Origin: CAVSWT01 sp963775245
GTDB lineage: Bacteria; Bacteroidota; Ignavibacteria; Ignavibacteriales; Ignavibacteriaceae
Assembly (NCBI GenBank): GCA_963775245.1
Contig: CAVZID010000015.1
Location: 1 to 64,000 of the forward strand
Reading direction: 5' to 3'
DNA: 64,000 nucleotides
Below, piece after piece: positions 11,155 to 20,722 of this stretch. The notes below the pieces were generated by a model. It did not search any database. It saw only the letters and a program-made list of their open reading frames with translations, and had not been told where the DNA came from. Each line of letters starts with the position of its first letter. Position 1 is the stretch's first letter. Position numbers and translations under genes: made by a program.

Positions 11155-13986
11155 ATGAAATGTTTATTGTTTTTTTTGTTGGCAATCAATACCATTTTTG
11201 CACAAAATCCCCCATCAGATTTTAAACTAGAGGGAACAACTGGAGGTACGAACCCCGGGTCGATTTCCGAATCAATTACAATTCTTGCAAATGGACAAGT
11301 TAAATTTGTAAAAATAGCCGGAGATTCTTATCAATTTTTAGTGGATACGACCTTCAGTATTAGTTCTTCGAATGTACAACAGATCTGGCAGGCTGTTCAG
11401 AATAATAATTTCTTTTCATTAAACACCAATTATAAAGATGATTCGATAATGGATGGCCCCTTTGCTTTGTTTACTATAACCGCAAATGCTGTTTCAAAAC
11501 AAGTAAAAGTTAACAACAGTACTCAGCAAGAAATACAAGATATAATCTCTTCAATTAATTCAAATGTACCTACCAATTTCAATTTAGAGTATACTCCGCC
11601 TGAGATAATTAATATTGTTCACCATGATCCTTGCAATTCAATTACTGGATCTTCTTTTCCTACTCTCAAAAATAATTTTTCAAAAGTAAACCCTGACAAA
11701 TTAGTTGTAAATACGGTTTCAACTAATTCCGCGAAAGCTCCGGTCCAAATTCCGCATGCGGGTGTTGAAATCGGCTATCAAGAATCTCTCTATGACGCAG
11801 TAGGAAACGGAACGGCTTCTCTAAAAGGAAAGGGCGGATATTATGGTGATGATGTATCTATAACCGGTGATAATTATAATAATTTTAATCCGCCGGAAAA
11901 TAATACAATCCATATTAAATTAAATCTTGAGTTTTATGGACCTTGTGACAATAGTGTGAATGAATATAAAATAGTTAAAGACATTTTTAATAAATGGGAT
12001 GGATTAACAACAAGCAGTGGGAAAAAAATTAAAATAGACGTAACCAGTATATCACAACCAGCTTCTTCATCGCCGCCGGGTACACCGGGATTTGATGATA
12101 TCAACCTGGCTTGCGGTGATGGTGAGAGTTTATGCGATAATTTAGGTACACCTAATGAAGGGGTTGTCGGAGCCACATGGTATCCTTCGGATAACCAAGT
12201 CGGTACTTTCGGGCATGAAGCCGGTCATTTGATGGGACTGGACGACCAGTATGCCTTTTATGATAAACAAGCTGACGGAACCTGGAAAAATGCAAATGAC
12301 GAAACTTCTTTATCTGGCAATGATTTTGCAGATTTATTTAATTCTAGAACGGGCAGTCAACAAACAGCGGAAAAGCTTGCTAAATTTCCAAGATGGTCTT
12401 TACCTAACAAAGATCATGAACATGATCTAATGGCTAGAGTATCACAGCCTCCTCTCCAATCGGACATAGATTATCTTGCATCCAAAGCCGGGCTAATTAT
12501 TAATATCAAGCCTGGAGATATATTAGTTAATAAAGACAATAGTCAGCAAAATTTTGTAGTAAATCATTCGGAAGATTTATTTTTAAAACCGGGAGAGAAA
12601 AAAACATTAAATGGAATATATGCAGCTTGCATTGATGAATCCAAAGGCTCTCCTCAATCATCCGCAGTGTTTTCTGTTGCCCCTTCGCTGGATAAATGGA
12701 ATGGGATAAATTCAGCTCAATCTTTATTGAAAGTTGTGCAGTATATTGATTCACTTGTTTATTATTGCGATAGAATTAATTATGGTTATGCCCAGCAAGC
12801 TATTTGGAAAATTACAGATAATGCACCGCCTACTGATGTAAGAGCTGATTCATTACTTATGAATGTTGGTGTTAATATTAATCAGTCTTTTGATTTTCCT
12901 AAAATGACGTATGATCTTCAAGATAGCACATCATCCCGGTATATCCCTGATCAACTATTTGCAGCTAACATTGAACCTCGATACACAGATGCTAAACTAA
13001 ATCAAAAAACTAATTTTACAGCTAGTGTTTCTGCACCCTCAGTTGGTAATTTTACAACAAATTTTTCATGGGTGCTTAATTCACCTAGTTCTAATTCTGA
13101 CCAGCTTGTTGTAAATGGTTCCAATGCAGCTCTCACTCCATTAAAAAGAGGAGTATATTCATTAAACCTAAATGTTAATGTAAAAGATTCTACAGGCCCG
13201 GAAAGAGATTTTGAATCCTCTACATATTCTTATGCGGTTGTTTCAGATAACTATACTGAAACTTTTGAGCATAATAATTTAACTGATATTTTTCCCTGGA
13301 AAACTTATGGAGATGCTCCATGGACAATATCTAATAAAAACCCTCAAACAGGAATGTCTTCGGCACAGCCGGGAAATATTGCACCTAACCAATCATCAAC
13401 TTTAGAAATAAACGTTGATTTAGCGTCAGACAGTGTTGTAGAATTTGGTGTTATAGCGAATTCAAATCTTGGTTCATTGGAATTCGACATCGATAACTCC
13501 GCTGTGGACTCTTATTATAAAAATAACAAATGGCATTTTTATTTTTACAATCTAGCAGCAGGGAAACATGTTTTAAGCTGGTATTATAAATCTGATTGGG
13601 GAATATATGACAAAAAAGCTCCGGACATATGGTTAGATAATATATTTTTCCCGACTAACTCTGTTGATATAACAACTTCAATATCTTCTGAAAATATTCC
13701 ACTTATTTTCAATTTGTCCCAAAATTACCCAAATCCATTTAACCCAGTTACAGCAATAAAATATTCAATCCCAGCCTCCCTAAATCCCTCCCAAGGAGGG
13801 ACTTTAACACAATTAAAAATCTTTGATATACTTGGAAGAGAAGTTGCAACTTTAGTTAACGAAACAAAAACTCCTGGTAATTATAAAGTAAATTTTAATG
13901 CAAGCAATCTTGCAAGTGGAGTTTATTTTTATAGATTGCAAGCTGGGAATTTTATTCAAACGAAGAAAATGATATTGATGAAGTAA
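11155..13986 (+). CDS. Secreted HExxH metallopeptidase with T9SS sorting domain
   Basis: A 943-residue secreted protein with a signal peptide (to about 17, FAQ). The zinc-site motif HEAGHLMGLDDQY (His at about 354 and 358, Glu 355) has the HExxHxxGxxD spacing of metzincin-like proteases. The middle region (about 440-760) is probably Ig/jelly-roll-like and unassigned. The C terminus is a complete sorting domain (QNYPNPFNP ... SGVYFYRLQAGNF ... KKMILMK). A GC-rich palindrome interrupts this domain in frame (13771-13806). The last ~110 bases are about 90 percent identical in DNA to the 3' end of the unrelated gene at 6368. Protease activity is inferred from the motif; the exact family is uncertain. 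Confidence 0.88.
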   Translation: MKCLLFFLLAINTIFAQNPPSDFKLEGTTGGTNPGSISESITILANGQVKFVKIAGDSYQFLVDTTFSISSSNVQQIWQAVQNNNFFSLNTNYKDDSIMDGPFALFTITANAVSKQVKVNNSTQQEIQDIISSINSNVPTNFNLEYTPPEIINIVHHDPCNSITGSSFPTLKNNFSKVNPDKLVVNTVSTNSAKAPVQIPHAGVEIGYQESLYDAVGNGTASLKGKGGYYGDDVSITGDNYNNFNPPENNTIHIKLNLEFYGPCDNSVNEYKIVKDIFNKWDGLTTSSGKKIKIDVTSISQPASSSPPGTPGFDDINLACGDGESLCDNLGTPNEGVVGATWYPSDNQVGTFGHEAGHLMGLDDQYAFYDKQADGTWKNANDETSLSGNDFADLFNSRTGSQQTAEKLAKFPRWSLPNKDHEHDLMARVSQPPLQSDIDYLASKAGLIINIKPGDILVNKDNSQQNFVVNHSEDLFLKPGEKKTLNGIYAACIDESKGSPQSSAVFSVAPSLDKWNGINSAQSLLKVVQYIDSLVYYCDRINYGYAQQAIWKITDNAPPTDVRADSLLMNVGVNINQSFDFPKMTYDLQDSTSSRYIPDQLFAANIEPRYTDAKLNQKTNFTASVSAPSVGNFTTNFSWVLNSPSSNSDQLVVNGSNAALTPLKRGVYSLNLNVNVKDSTGPERDFESSTYSYAVVSDNYTETFEHNNLTDIFPWKTYGDAPWTISNKNPQTGMSSAQPGNIAPNQSSTLEINVDLASDSVVEFGVIANSNLGSLEFDIDNSAVDSYYKNNKWHFYFYNLAAGKHVLSWYYKSDWGIYDKKAPDIWLDNIFFPTNSVDITTSISSENIPLIFNLSQNYPNPFNPVTAIKYSIPASLNPSQGGTLTQLKIFDILGREVATLVNETKTPGNYKVNFNASNLASGVYFYRLQAGNFIQTKKMILMK
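13771..13806 (+). repeat. GC-rich palindromic element, in-frame copy 2
   Basis: CCAGCCTCCC, then CCCTCC-CAA-GGAGGG, reads in frame as PASLNPSQGGTLTQ between YSI and LKIFDILGREV of the sorting domain. Position, frame and net seven-residue gain match the copies at 8421, 20028 and 26767, although the sequence has diverged more. Confidence 0.7.
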
Positions 13987-13994
13987 ATTTTAAA

Positions 13995-14029
13995 ACAAAC
14001 CCAATTCCTCTAAGGAATTGGGTTTGTAA
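13995..14029. terminator. Intrinsic terminator, variant of the ACCCAATT palindrome family
   Basis: The stem CAAACCCAATTCCT / AGGAATTGGGTTTG lies directly after the metallopeptidase stop. The same ACCCAATTTC / GAAATTGGGT stem recurs at 36567, 50460 and 62733. Confidence 0.7.
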
Positions 14030-14046
14030 AAACCGGTCTTTCAATT

Positions 14047-14080
14047 AAACCTCTAGGGTTAAAGAACCATAGAGGTTTTC
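14047..14080. terminator. Intrinsic terminator for the BON-domain gene
   Basis: The stem AAACCTCT...AGAGGTTT contains an inner GGTT/AACC pairing. It lies between convergent genes, downstream of the minus-strand gene ending at 14123. Confidence 0.6.
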
Positions 14081-14122
14081 TGGATAAAAAAAATTATTTT
14101 AATTAAAATTAAACTTATTATT

Positions 14123-14866
14123 CTACATTAGGTCTTCGGATACTTTCAAATTATTTTTAACATAATTTACTCCAAGCACACGGAAAAAATCATCTTCTAT
14201 ATTTTTCTTTGCCCAAAGGCTGGAAACAGTTCCCCCAAGTGTAACCACACCATTATTGACTTTATATGTTACGTTTTTTTCTAATCCATAATGAGTTTTA
14301 AGAATTTCACCAAGAATTAGATTAAGGTTGTTATCATCAATAGCTTTTTTATAGGGCAGAACTTTAAGATTATTAGTAATCCCTAAAACTCCGTTCTGCC
14401 ACGACGCTAATGTTTCAGCCATTTCTTTTTCTCTTGGATAGCTCACAGTTCCATTTAAAATTACTTCTCCATTATCCACTGCAACTTTTATTCTATCGGG
14501 TTCAATTATTGCATTATTTAAATGAAGCTCTTCCATTATATTTTGTTGAACTTCTTTGTCGGGAATCGAATTTGTTTGAATATCAATCTCATCTTCAATT
14601 CTTTTTACCCCTTTCACTTCGGAAGCAATTTCGTAAATTCTTAATTTATCATATAATGTATTTACCGTACCACTCAATTCTATATTGCCATTTTTATTTG
14701 TTCTGACTTCGATTGAGGGATTATCATAGTAGTTAAGGATTTTATTGCTGACTTTATCTACTAGATTATTATTTTTTGCAAATGCCTGGCCTTCAAAAGA
14801 AATTATTGAAATAAATAAAAATGTAAAAAGTGCTGTCCCAATATTTAATCTTTTATGCTGTTTCAT
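14123..14866 (-). CDS. Periplasmic protein with three BON domains
   Basis: A 247-residue exported protein with a signal peptide (cleavage near GQAFA). Three consecutive BON-type units follow (about 35-100, 105-170 and 175-245). Each has the pattern xVxNGxVxLxGTV followed by an amphipathic helix and a V-x-NNL type end: NGNIELSGTV, NGEVILNGTV, NGVVTLGGTV. BON domains bind phospholipid surfaces and occur in OsmY-type envelope-stress proteins. It stands alone between two plus-strand genes. The specific role is unknown. Confidence 0.85.
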   Translation of the reverse strand: MKQHKRLNIGTALFTFLFISIISFEGQAFAKNNNLVDKVSNKILNYYDNPSIEVRTNKNGNIELSGTVNTLYDKLRIYEIASEVKGVKRIEDEIDIQTNSIPDKEVQQNIMEELHLNNAIIEPDRIKVAVDNGEVILNGTVSYPREKEMAETLASWQNGVLGITNNLKVLPYKKAIDDNNLNLILGEILKTHYGLEKNVTYKVNNGVVTLGGTVSSLWAKKNIEDDFFRVLGVNYVKNNLKVSEDLM

Positions 14867-15112
14867 TTTTTACCTCTTTGTCTTAAATCGTTTAAAAACT
14901 AACTTTTAATTAATTACACATTAATAGACAGATACTTAATTCAAATGGTTTCCTATAATTTTATCTTCTTGCCTAGAATCACAAAATCAATTCATTTTTA
15001 AAATCATTTTCATAAGAAAATTTATTAAAAAAAATTCCTTTAAGATTATCACTTTCAGTTCTTTTTCCTGCGTATTAGAGAAACAATCAAAAAAATTATT
15101 AGGAGAAAAAAG

Positions 15113-17752
15113 ATGAAAACATCTTTATTGCTATTTATTGCATTAATTCTTTTTGCTGGAAGTGAATTGATTTTTTCTCAAAAATCAAATCATTCACAAA
15201 ATAGGAGTGGTTTTGTTTATCTAACAGCGCCTAATGGAACAGAAACGGCTTTGTCTGATACAGGTGATGTTGATGGTGACGGAATAAGCAATGAATTAGA
15301 AGTAAACGGTTATACCTATAATGTTTTGGACGGCTTAAAACCTTGGAATGGTGATCCGAACGTTAAGCATTACATTACCGATCCGCTTAGATGGAGCACT
15401 GATGGTGACCCATACAGCGATTACATGGAAGTTACCGGCGTTAATATGCCGGCTGGAGTTCAAGCCCCTGAGAATAATCCTTTGGTTGCTGCAAGGCCGG
15501 TTATAAGAATGGGAATGGAAAGCTATGACGTTATTCCAATTGGAACTATTACGGATACAAAAGGAGGTGATAAGGAAAAGTCATTTACAAATACAACTTC
15601 TAATGAGAACCAAGTGGGTGGAACCGTTGGTGCTGAATTTAGTTTTAACCCATTTAAATTGGCTTCAGCTTCTGTTGAAGCTTCTTACTCACATACCTGG
15701 GTTCATACGGAAAGTACCACAAGCACATTCGGCTCTAATTGGAGTAAAACAAAATCTTCAAACCCAAGTGAGGCTGCAAGATTAAAACTTAGAGTTTATA
15801 TGGAAAATATTGGCAGTGCTTCAGCTCTTGATGTTCAACCAACTTTTAATCTTTTAATTGGAAATAAAACTATTGCTACTATAACACCTGATGATAAAGC
15901 AAATATCTTATCACCCAACGGTACTATCAACAGCAGGTATCCTCAAACCGGAACAATTGCGATAGACAAAGATCAAAACGGCAATGATATCATTTTATCG
16001 CTGGAAGAATTAAAGGCAGTTCAAATGGGTGCGCCGATTTCTCTTGTTGTAGTCCAGGTCTCTGCTAATGTTGTGAGATGGAATTCTACCACACAGGATT
16101 GGACTTCAAACATAAGCTGGACGAGTTTTGAGAATGAAATTAATCCTGTTTCTGTTGAAGTAAGAGCGGAATTCGGAACTGATGAATCAAAAATTTATGA
16201 CGTGTTTGCAGGAACAGAATATTGGGATCCTCAATATACTTTGCATGATCTATTAAAAAATATTTTTGATGTTCAGGATGCAGTAGGTGATACAACAATT
16301 GAAGGACGAAAATTCCCGGGAGACTGGTATTTCTCAACTTCATCACAAAAAGTTATTGATGAGTGGAATAATAACGGACAAAGAAATTTGATGGGATTAA
16401 GAATGTTTAAGGATACCGAGCTTGCTATGATAACACCTGGCGGAAATCCTAATCCACTGGTTAGCCTTGCAACGTACTCTTCGGACTTTAAGAAGATTTA
16501 TGTCAGTGCTTCTCCAAATAATTTTCCGATTGTTTCGGTTAAAGCAAATGTTAAAATAAATGGTGAAATGAAAGAAATACCTTTAACAGAAGGTAATGGA
16601 GCTTTTTATACGAACGCTGCAATGTTTAATAGCCCTGCAGAACCTGACGGCGAAGTAACAGTTGAAAATGCAAAGGGAGATGTGGTTCAATCTAAAATTA
16701 TTTTACCTGCAGTTTATACATCTGCAAAGGACGTAAAAGAAAATGCAACGCTCTTACCAAATCCCGGCGGTGATTATCTGCTTTTTGTAAATGGCGATGA
16801 GAATAAGCCGGCATATATTTACTGCATGTTTTTCAATCCGCAAACAGGGGATACATTGCCTGAGCCAAGAGAATATTTAACACTTGCAAAAAGCTTTGCA
16901 ACTACCGGGGAGCCAAAGAAATACAATTACTGCTACATTCCTGCTACTGACACTTTAAATATTCCTGATTATTCACAATTGTATTATGGAAAAGATGTCG
17001 TTACATATTACAGCCGTGTGAGAATAAATATGAACAGTTTAAAAGTTGATCCTAATGATACTACATTCACAACTTCTACTGGAAAGTTAGTAATGGCTGA
17101 TTTCACATCATGGGGCGGCGGCTATCCATATACTGATCCTTTTGATAAATTGCCGTTTGGAAGTACCGGTAATTGTTTTTATAAAACTCAGGATAGATAT
17201 ACCTATGCAGGCAAAGCAAATATTAATTTTGAAGGGACTTCTTTTAAAATGGATACGACAGGTATTTCAGGTAACATTGGAGTTTTTGAAACAGATCCAA
17301 GCGGCGAATATACTGATTTTAATCCTGACACTAGCTTCGTTAATTACAATTTAACTGAAAAGACAATTGATTTAACCGGCGGAGGATATCCAGGTTTTGT
17401 TGGATTAACAGATTCGCTTCAATTAATTTATGAAGGCTTTGCGAATTTAACCGGTGTAGAACAAAAGGATAAAATGCCAGTTGTCCCAAATAAATTTAGT
17501 CTTTCACAAAATTATCCTAATCCATTTAATCCATCAACTACTATTGAATTTAGATTGCCGGAAACATCTCATGTCACTTTAAAGGTTTATGATATCACCG
17601 GAAGAGAAGTCGCAAACCTTGTTAATGAAGTTAAGACAGCAGGAAATTATAAAGTTAATTTTAATGCAAGCAGCCTTGCAAGCGGTGTTTATTTTTATAG
17701 GATTCAAGCTGGTAATTTCTTTAAAACTAACAAGATGATATTGATGAAATGA
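15113..17752 (+). CDS. Anthrax protective-antigen/binary-toxin-B-like protein with T9SS sorting domain
   Basis: An 879-residue secreted protein with an AGGAG ribosome site and a signal peptide (to about 22). The N-terminal part resembles the calcium-binding and pore-forming region of the Bacillus/Clostridium binary toxin B family. It has a DxDGDG calcium loop then ISNELEVNGYTYNV (about 50-71), RWSTDGDPYSDYMEVTG (about 93-109) and NPLVAARPV (about 122-130). Next comes a Ser/Thr-rich stretch alternating small polar and hydrophobic residues (about 150-205), where the pore hairpin lies in the family. EAARLKLRVYMENIGSA follows, with a conserved LLIGNKTIATI. Residues about 480-790 are unassigned. 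The C terminus is a T9SS sorting domain instead of a receptor-binding domain. No furin-type cleavage site and no adjacent enzymatic component were seen. The homology is from recalled family motifs, so a role in pore formation is inference. Confidence 0.75.
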   Translation: MKTSLLLFIALILFAGSELIFSQKSNHSQNRSGFVYLTAPNGTETALSDTGDVDGDGISNELEVNGYTYNVLDGLKPWNGDPNVKHYITDPLRWSTDGDPYSDYMEVTGVNMPAGVQAPENNPLVAARPVIRMGMESYDVIPIGTITDTKGGDKEKSFTNTTSNENQVGGTVGAEFSFNPFKLASASVEASYSHTWVHTESTTSTFGSNWSKTKSSNPSEAARLKLRVYMENIGSASALDVQPTFNLLIGNKTIATITPDDKANILSPNGTINSRYPQTGTIAIDKDQNGNDIILSLEELKAVQMGAPISLVVVQVSANVVRWNSTTQDWTSNISWTSFENEINPVSVEVRAEFGTDESKIYDVFAGTEYWDPQYTLHDLLKNIFDVQDAVGDTTIEGRKFPGDWYFSTSSQKVIDEWNNNGQRNLMGLRMFKDTELAMITPGGNPNPLVSLATYSSDFKKIYVSASPNNFPIVSVKANVKINGEMKEIPLTEGNGAFYTNAAMFNSPAEPDGEVTVENAKGDVVQSKIILPAVYTSAKDVKENATLLPNPGGDYLLFVNGDENKPAYIYCMFFNPQTGDTLPEPREYLTLAKSFATTGEPKKYNYCYIPATDTLNIPDYSQLYYGKDVVTYYSRVRINMNSLKVDPNDTTFTTSTGKLVMADFTSWGGGYPYTDPFDKLPFGSTGNCFYKTQDRYTYAGKANINFEGTSFKMDTTGISGNIGVFETDPSGEYTDFNPDTSFVNYNLTEKTIDLTGGGYPGFVGLTDSLQLIYEGFANLTGVEQKDKMPVVPNKFSLSQNYPNPFNPSTTIEFRLPETSHVTLKVYDITGREVANLVNEVKTAGNYKVNFNASSLASGVYFYRIQAGNFFKTNKMILMK

Positions 17753-17792
17753 TTAGCTAATAAGTTTGTCTATTGCTTCATCCTGTTCAATG

Positions 17793-17840
17793 AGACTGCT
17801 GTTGACATTTATTTAATAAATTATCTTCAGCAGTCTTTTT
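17793..17840 (+). terminator. Intrinsic terminator
   Basis: The stem AGACTGCTG (17793-17801) pairs with CAGCAGTCT (17828-17836), followed by TTTT. It lies 41 bases past the protective-antigen-like gene and separates it from the CotH gene. Confidence 0.7.
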
Positions 17841-17879
17841 AGTTGATTCAAATAATTTATAAGATTATCTTAAATGTAA

Positions 17880-20279
17880 ATGAAAAAACTTATACTTTTA
17901 ATTTTTATTTCTGCTTCTTCATTTTCAATTTTAGCACAAAGCAATGACCAAAGCTGGAAATTGTATGATGATACCGGTGTCGCAAGAATTGATGTCAGCA
18001 TTAATAATTCGGATCTTGTCTGGATTTATAACGACAATAATATTTTAAGTGACTCTCTTCATTTAGCTTCCATTCATTTTAAAAATAAATATATTGATGA
18101 AACTGTTGATTCGGTTGGATTCCGTTTAAGAGGAAATACTTCGCGAAGTGCAAAAAAGAAATCATTTAAAATTTCATTTAATTCTTTTATAAAGGGAAGA
18201 GAATTTTACGGAGTTGATAAATTAAATTTAAATGGTGAACATAATGATCCTTCAATAATTCGAAGTAAGTTATGCTGGGATATGTTCAAAAAATTTGGAG
18301 TAATTTCAAGCCGTGCTGCTTATGCTGAAGTTTATATTAATGGCATTTACTATGGACTTTATATTTCTGTTGAGCACGTTGATAATCAATTTTTGAAAAA
18401 AAACTTTTCGGATGATTCAGGCAATTTATGGAAATGTCTTTTCCCGGCTGATTTATCTTTCATTGGAGATGATCCTAATCTATATAAATTAAACAGTAAC
18501 GGAAGGCCTGTTTACGATCTAAAAACAAATGAAAAACAGGATGATTATTCTCAATTAGCAAGATTCATTAATGTAATTAATAATACTCCGGAAAATACTT
18601 TTTTAGATTCACTTGATAAAATTTTGGATGTAAGTGCTATATTAAAGTATTTTGTTTTGAACAATCTAACGGGAAGCTGGGATAATTATTGGTCTCTGGA
18701 GAACAATTATTATTTGTACCATAATCCGGCTAAAGATCAATTTTATCTAATTCCGTATGATTATGATAATTCATTTGGAGTTGATTGGTTTAATACTGAT
18801 TGGTCAAATGCAGATCCTTACGATTATCCAAAAGTAATTCCCGGTTCGCGTCCTTTAGCTGAAAGGATTTTAAATAATCCTGAACTGAATTCTTTATACA
18901 CTCATTTTCTAGACTTCTATAATGAAAAAGTTTTCAAGCTTTCAAATTGGAGTTCAAGAATTGACAGCATTAAGAATATGATTTCTACTTTTGCTGATGC
19001 AGATACTTTTCGTACTAAAGATTACGGTTTCACAATGAATGATTTTAATCAATCTTATTCAACAAGCAGCTACTCGAATCAGCATGTTAAAAACGGTCTG
19101 AAGCAATACATGAGTCTTCGTTACAATTCATTAAAAACTCAGTTGAAATATGAAAGTGCAAAACCAATTGTTTATGCATTAAATTATTATCCAATTCATC
19201 CCGGAACAAATGATTCAATTCATGTTGTAATCTCAGCATTTTCACATGATGGAATAGACAATGCAGAAATTGATTTTACAAAGAATGGTCTTTCTCATCA
19301 AACATATCCATTAACATTCCAGCCCATTACAAATAGCAGTAAAGTTGAAGATACAGATAGATGGGTCGGAACGATTCCGCCTTTAGGGAAAAATGCTTCT
19401 GGCAAATTTATTGTTAAGGTAAAAGATGTAAATCAAAACGAAGTTACTTATCCAGGCTACAAATCAATTGTAATAAAAACACCTTCAATTCAAAGCGAAA
19501 AGCTGGTTATAAATGAATTCATGGCAAGCAATTCAACAACTATTTCTGACAGTGTCGGAGGATTTGATGATTGGATTGAATTGTATAATCCAACTTCTGT
19601 TGATGTAACATTAAGTGGAATGTATTTAACTGACAAACCGGATAATCTAACCAAATGGAAATTCCCCGGTGACAGCTTAAAAATAAAAGCCGGGCAATAT
19701 TTATTAATCTGGTGCGATGAAGAACAAGAGCAGGGAAGTTTTCATACGAATTTTAAATTGAGTGCTGATGGGGAATTTATTGGATTAACAGAATCCGATG
19801 GTGTTACAGTAATTGATTCACTTTCTTTTGGCCCGCAAAAAACAGATACATCTTATGGAAGATATCCTGATGCTTCTGATTCATGGCAATTCTTTTCAAG
19901 CCCAACTCCAGGTAGTTCTAATACAATTACAGGTGTAAAAGATAAAGAAAATGTTATTTCAAATTTTCAGCTTTATCAAAATTATCCTAATCCATTCAAC
20001 CCAACTACAAAAATTAAATATTCAATTCCAGCCCCTCCAAACCTCCCCAATGGGGAGGCTTTAATTCAACTCAAAGTTTACGATATACTTGGTAAGGAAA
20101 TATTTACTCTCGTAAATAAACGACAGCAGCCAGGAAATTATGAAGTTGAGTTTAATGCTGCAGAAACGTATCGCAATGCGTCTCTACCAAGCGGAGTTTA
20201 TTTCTATCAGATTAAAGTGAGTGATGCAAATTCAAATCTATTTTTTGTTCAAACCAGGAAAATGATTTTATTAAAGTGA
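17880..20279 (+). CDS. Secreted CotH-kinase / lamin-tail domain protein with T9SS sorting domain
   Basis: A 799-residue secreted protein with a signal peptide (to about 20, SILAQ). A CotH protein-kinase-like domain (about 40-420) shows RLRGNTSR, KLNLNGEHNDPSIIR, AYAEVYINGIYYGLYISVE and LIPYDYDNSFG. A linker and a lamin-tail domain (about 540-680) follow, starting LVINEFMASNS with DDWIELYNP, then the sorting domain. CotH proteins are atypical secreted kinases known from Bacillus spore coat; the CotH plus lamin-tail pair is common in Bacteroidota surface proteins. Substrate unknown. A GC-rich palindrome lies in frame in the sorting domain (20028-20062). Confidence 0.88.
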   Translation: MKKLILLIFISASSFSILAQSNDQSWKLYDDTGVARIDVSINNSDLVWIYNDNNILSDSLHLASIHFKNKYIDETVDSVGFRLRGNTSRSAKKKSFKISFNSFIKGREFYGVDKLNLNGEHNDPSIIRSKLCWDMFKKFGVISSRAAYAEVYINGIYYGLYISVEHVDNQFLKKNFSDDSGNLWKCLFPADLSFIGDDPNLYKLNSNGRPVYDLKTNEKQDDYSQLARFINVINNTPENTFLDSLDKILDVSAILKYFVLNNLTGSWDNYWSLENNYYLYHNPAKDQFYLIPYDYDNSFGVDWFNTDWSNADPYDYPKVIPGSRPLAERILNNPELNSLYTHFLDFYNEKVFKLSNWSSRIDSIKNMISTFADADTFRTKDYGFTMNDFNQSYSTSSYSNQHVKNGLKQYMSLRYNSLKTQLKYESAKPIVYALNYYPIHPGTNDSIHVVISAFSHDGIDNAEIDFTKNGLSHQTYPLTFQPITNSSKVEDTDRWVGTIPPLGKNASGKFIVKVKDVNQNEVTYPGYKSIVIKTPSIQSEKLVINEFMASNSTTISDSVGGFDDWIELYNPTSVDVTLSGMYLTDKPDNLTKWKFPGDSLKIKAGQYLLIWCDEEQEQGSFHTNFKLSADGEFIGLTESDGVTVIDSLSFGPQKTDTSYGRYPDASDSWQFFSSPTPGSSNTITGVKDKENVISNFQLYQNYPNPFNPTTKIKYSIPAPPNLPNGEALIQLKVYDILGKEIFTLVNKRQQPGNYEVEFNAAETYRNASLPSGVYFYQIKVSDANSNLFFVQTRKMILLK
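20028..20062 (+). repeat. GC-rich palindromic element, in-frame copy 3
   Basis: CCAGCCCCTCCAAA followed by CCTCCCC-AAT-GGGGAGG reads PAPPNLPNGEALIQ in frame between YSI and LKVYDILGKE. It is nearly identical over 34 bases to 26767-26800 and to the reverse complement of the intergenic copy at 28902-28936. Confidence 0.85.
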
Positions 20280-20722
20280 TAAGAGTGATTTATTGCTTTA
20301 ATAAGAGACATTGATATAATTTATACTAAAAAATAGGGATAGTTTGAAAATTTAAGGGAGGTGTAGAAATAAATTATAAATAAAATTTACTAATATACAT
20401 GGCATTTCAATTGTATATTCAATTAAACAACTAATGCAAAATATCAATTTTATATAAACTATATCTAATCAATAAAAGGCAGCTTATTTAAAATTTATTG
20501 GTTCATTTTGAGGAGGCTATATTAATCGTTTTGTATAGAAAATCTTGATATAAATATAAAAAGTTAAAATTTAATGACACTGAATTCTATTATGCTTGTC
20601 GTTGTTATGAAAAAACAGGGCGATAATATAATCGTAAAATAAGGATGAATATCCTCCAAACATCAAAACAATTATTTAATATTTTCTATCTTTTAAATTA
20701 AGATTTTAATTATCATATAATA
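20280..20722. other. 443-base intergenic gap with no recognised gene
   Basis: Very AT-rich with scattered stops in all frames. GGGAGG near 20358 and GAGGAGG near 20510 resemble ribosome sites but are not followed by a convincing reading frame. No hairpin terminator or known RNA was recognised. Confidence 0.4.

Noticed and set aside
15113..17752. Complete two-component AB toxin locus
   Set aside because: Only a B-component-like protein is present; neighbouring genes show no ADP-ribosyltransferase or protease A-component motif, so a toxin function is not claimed.
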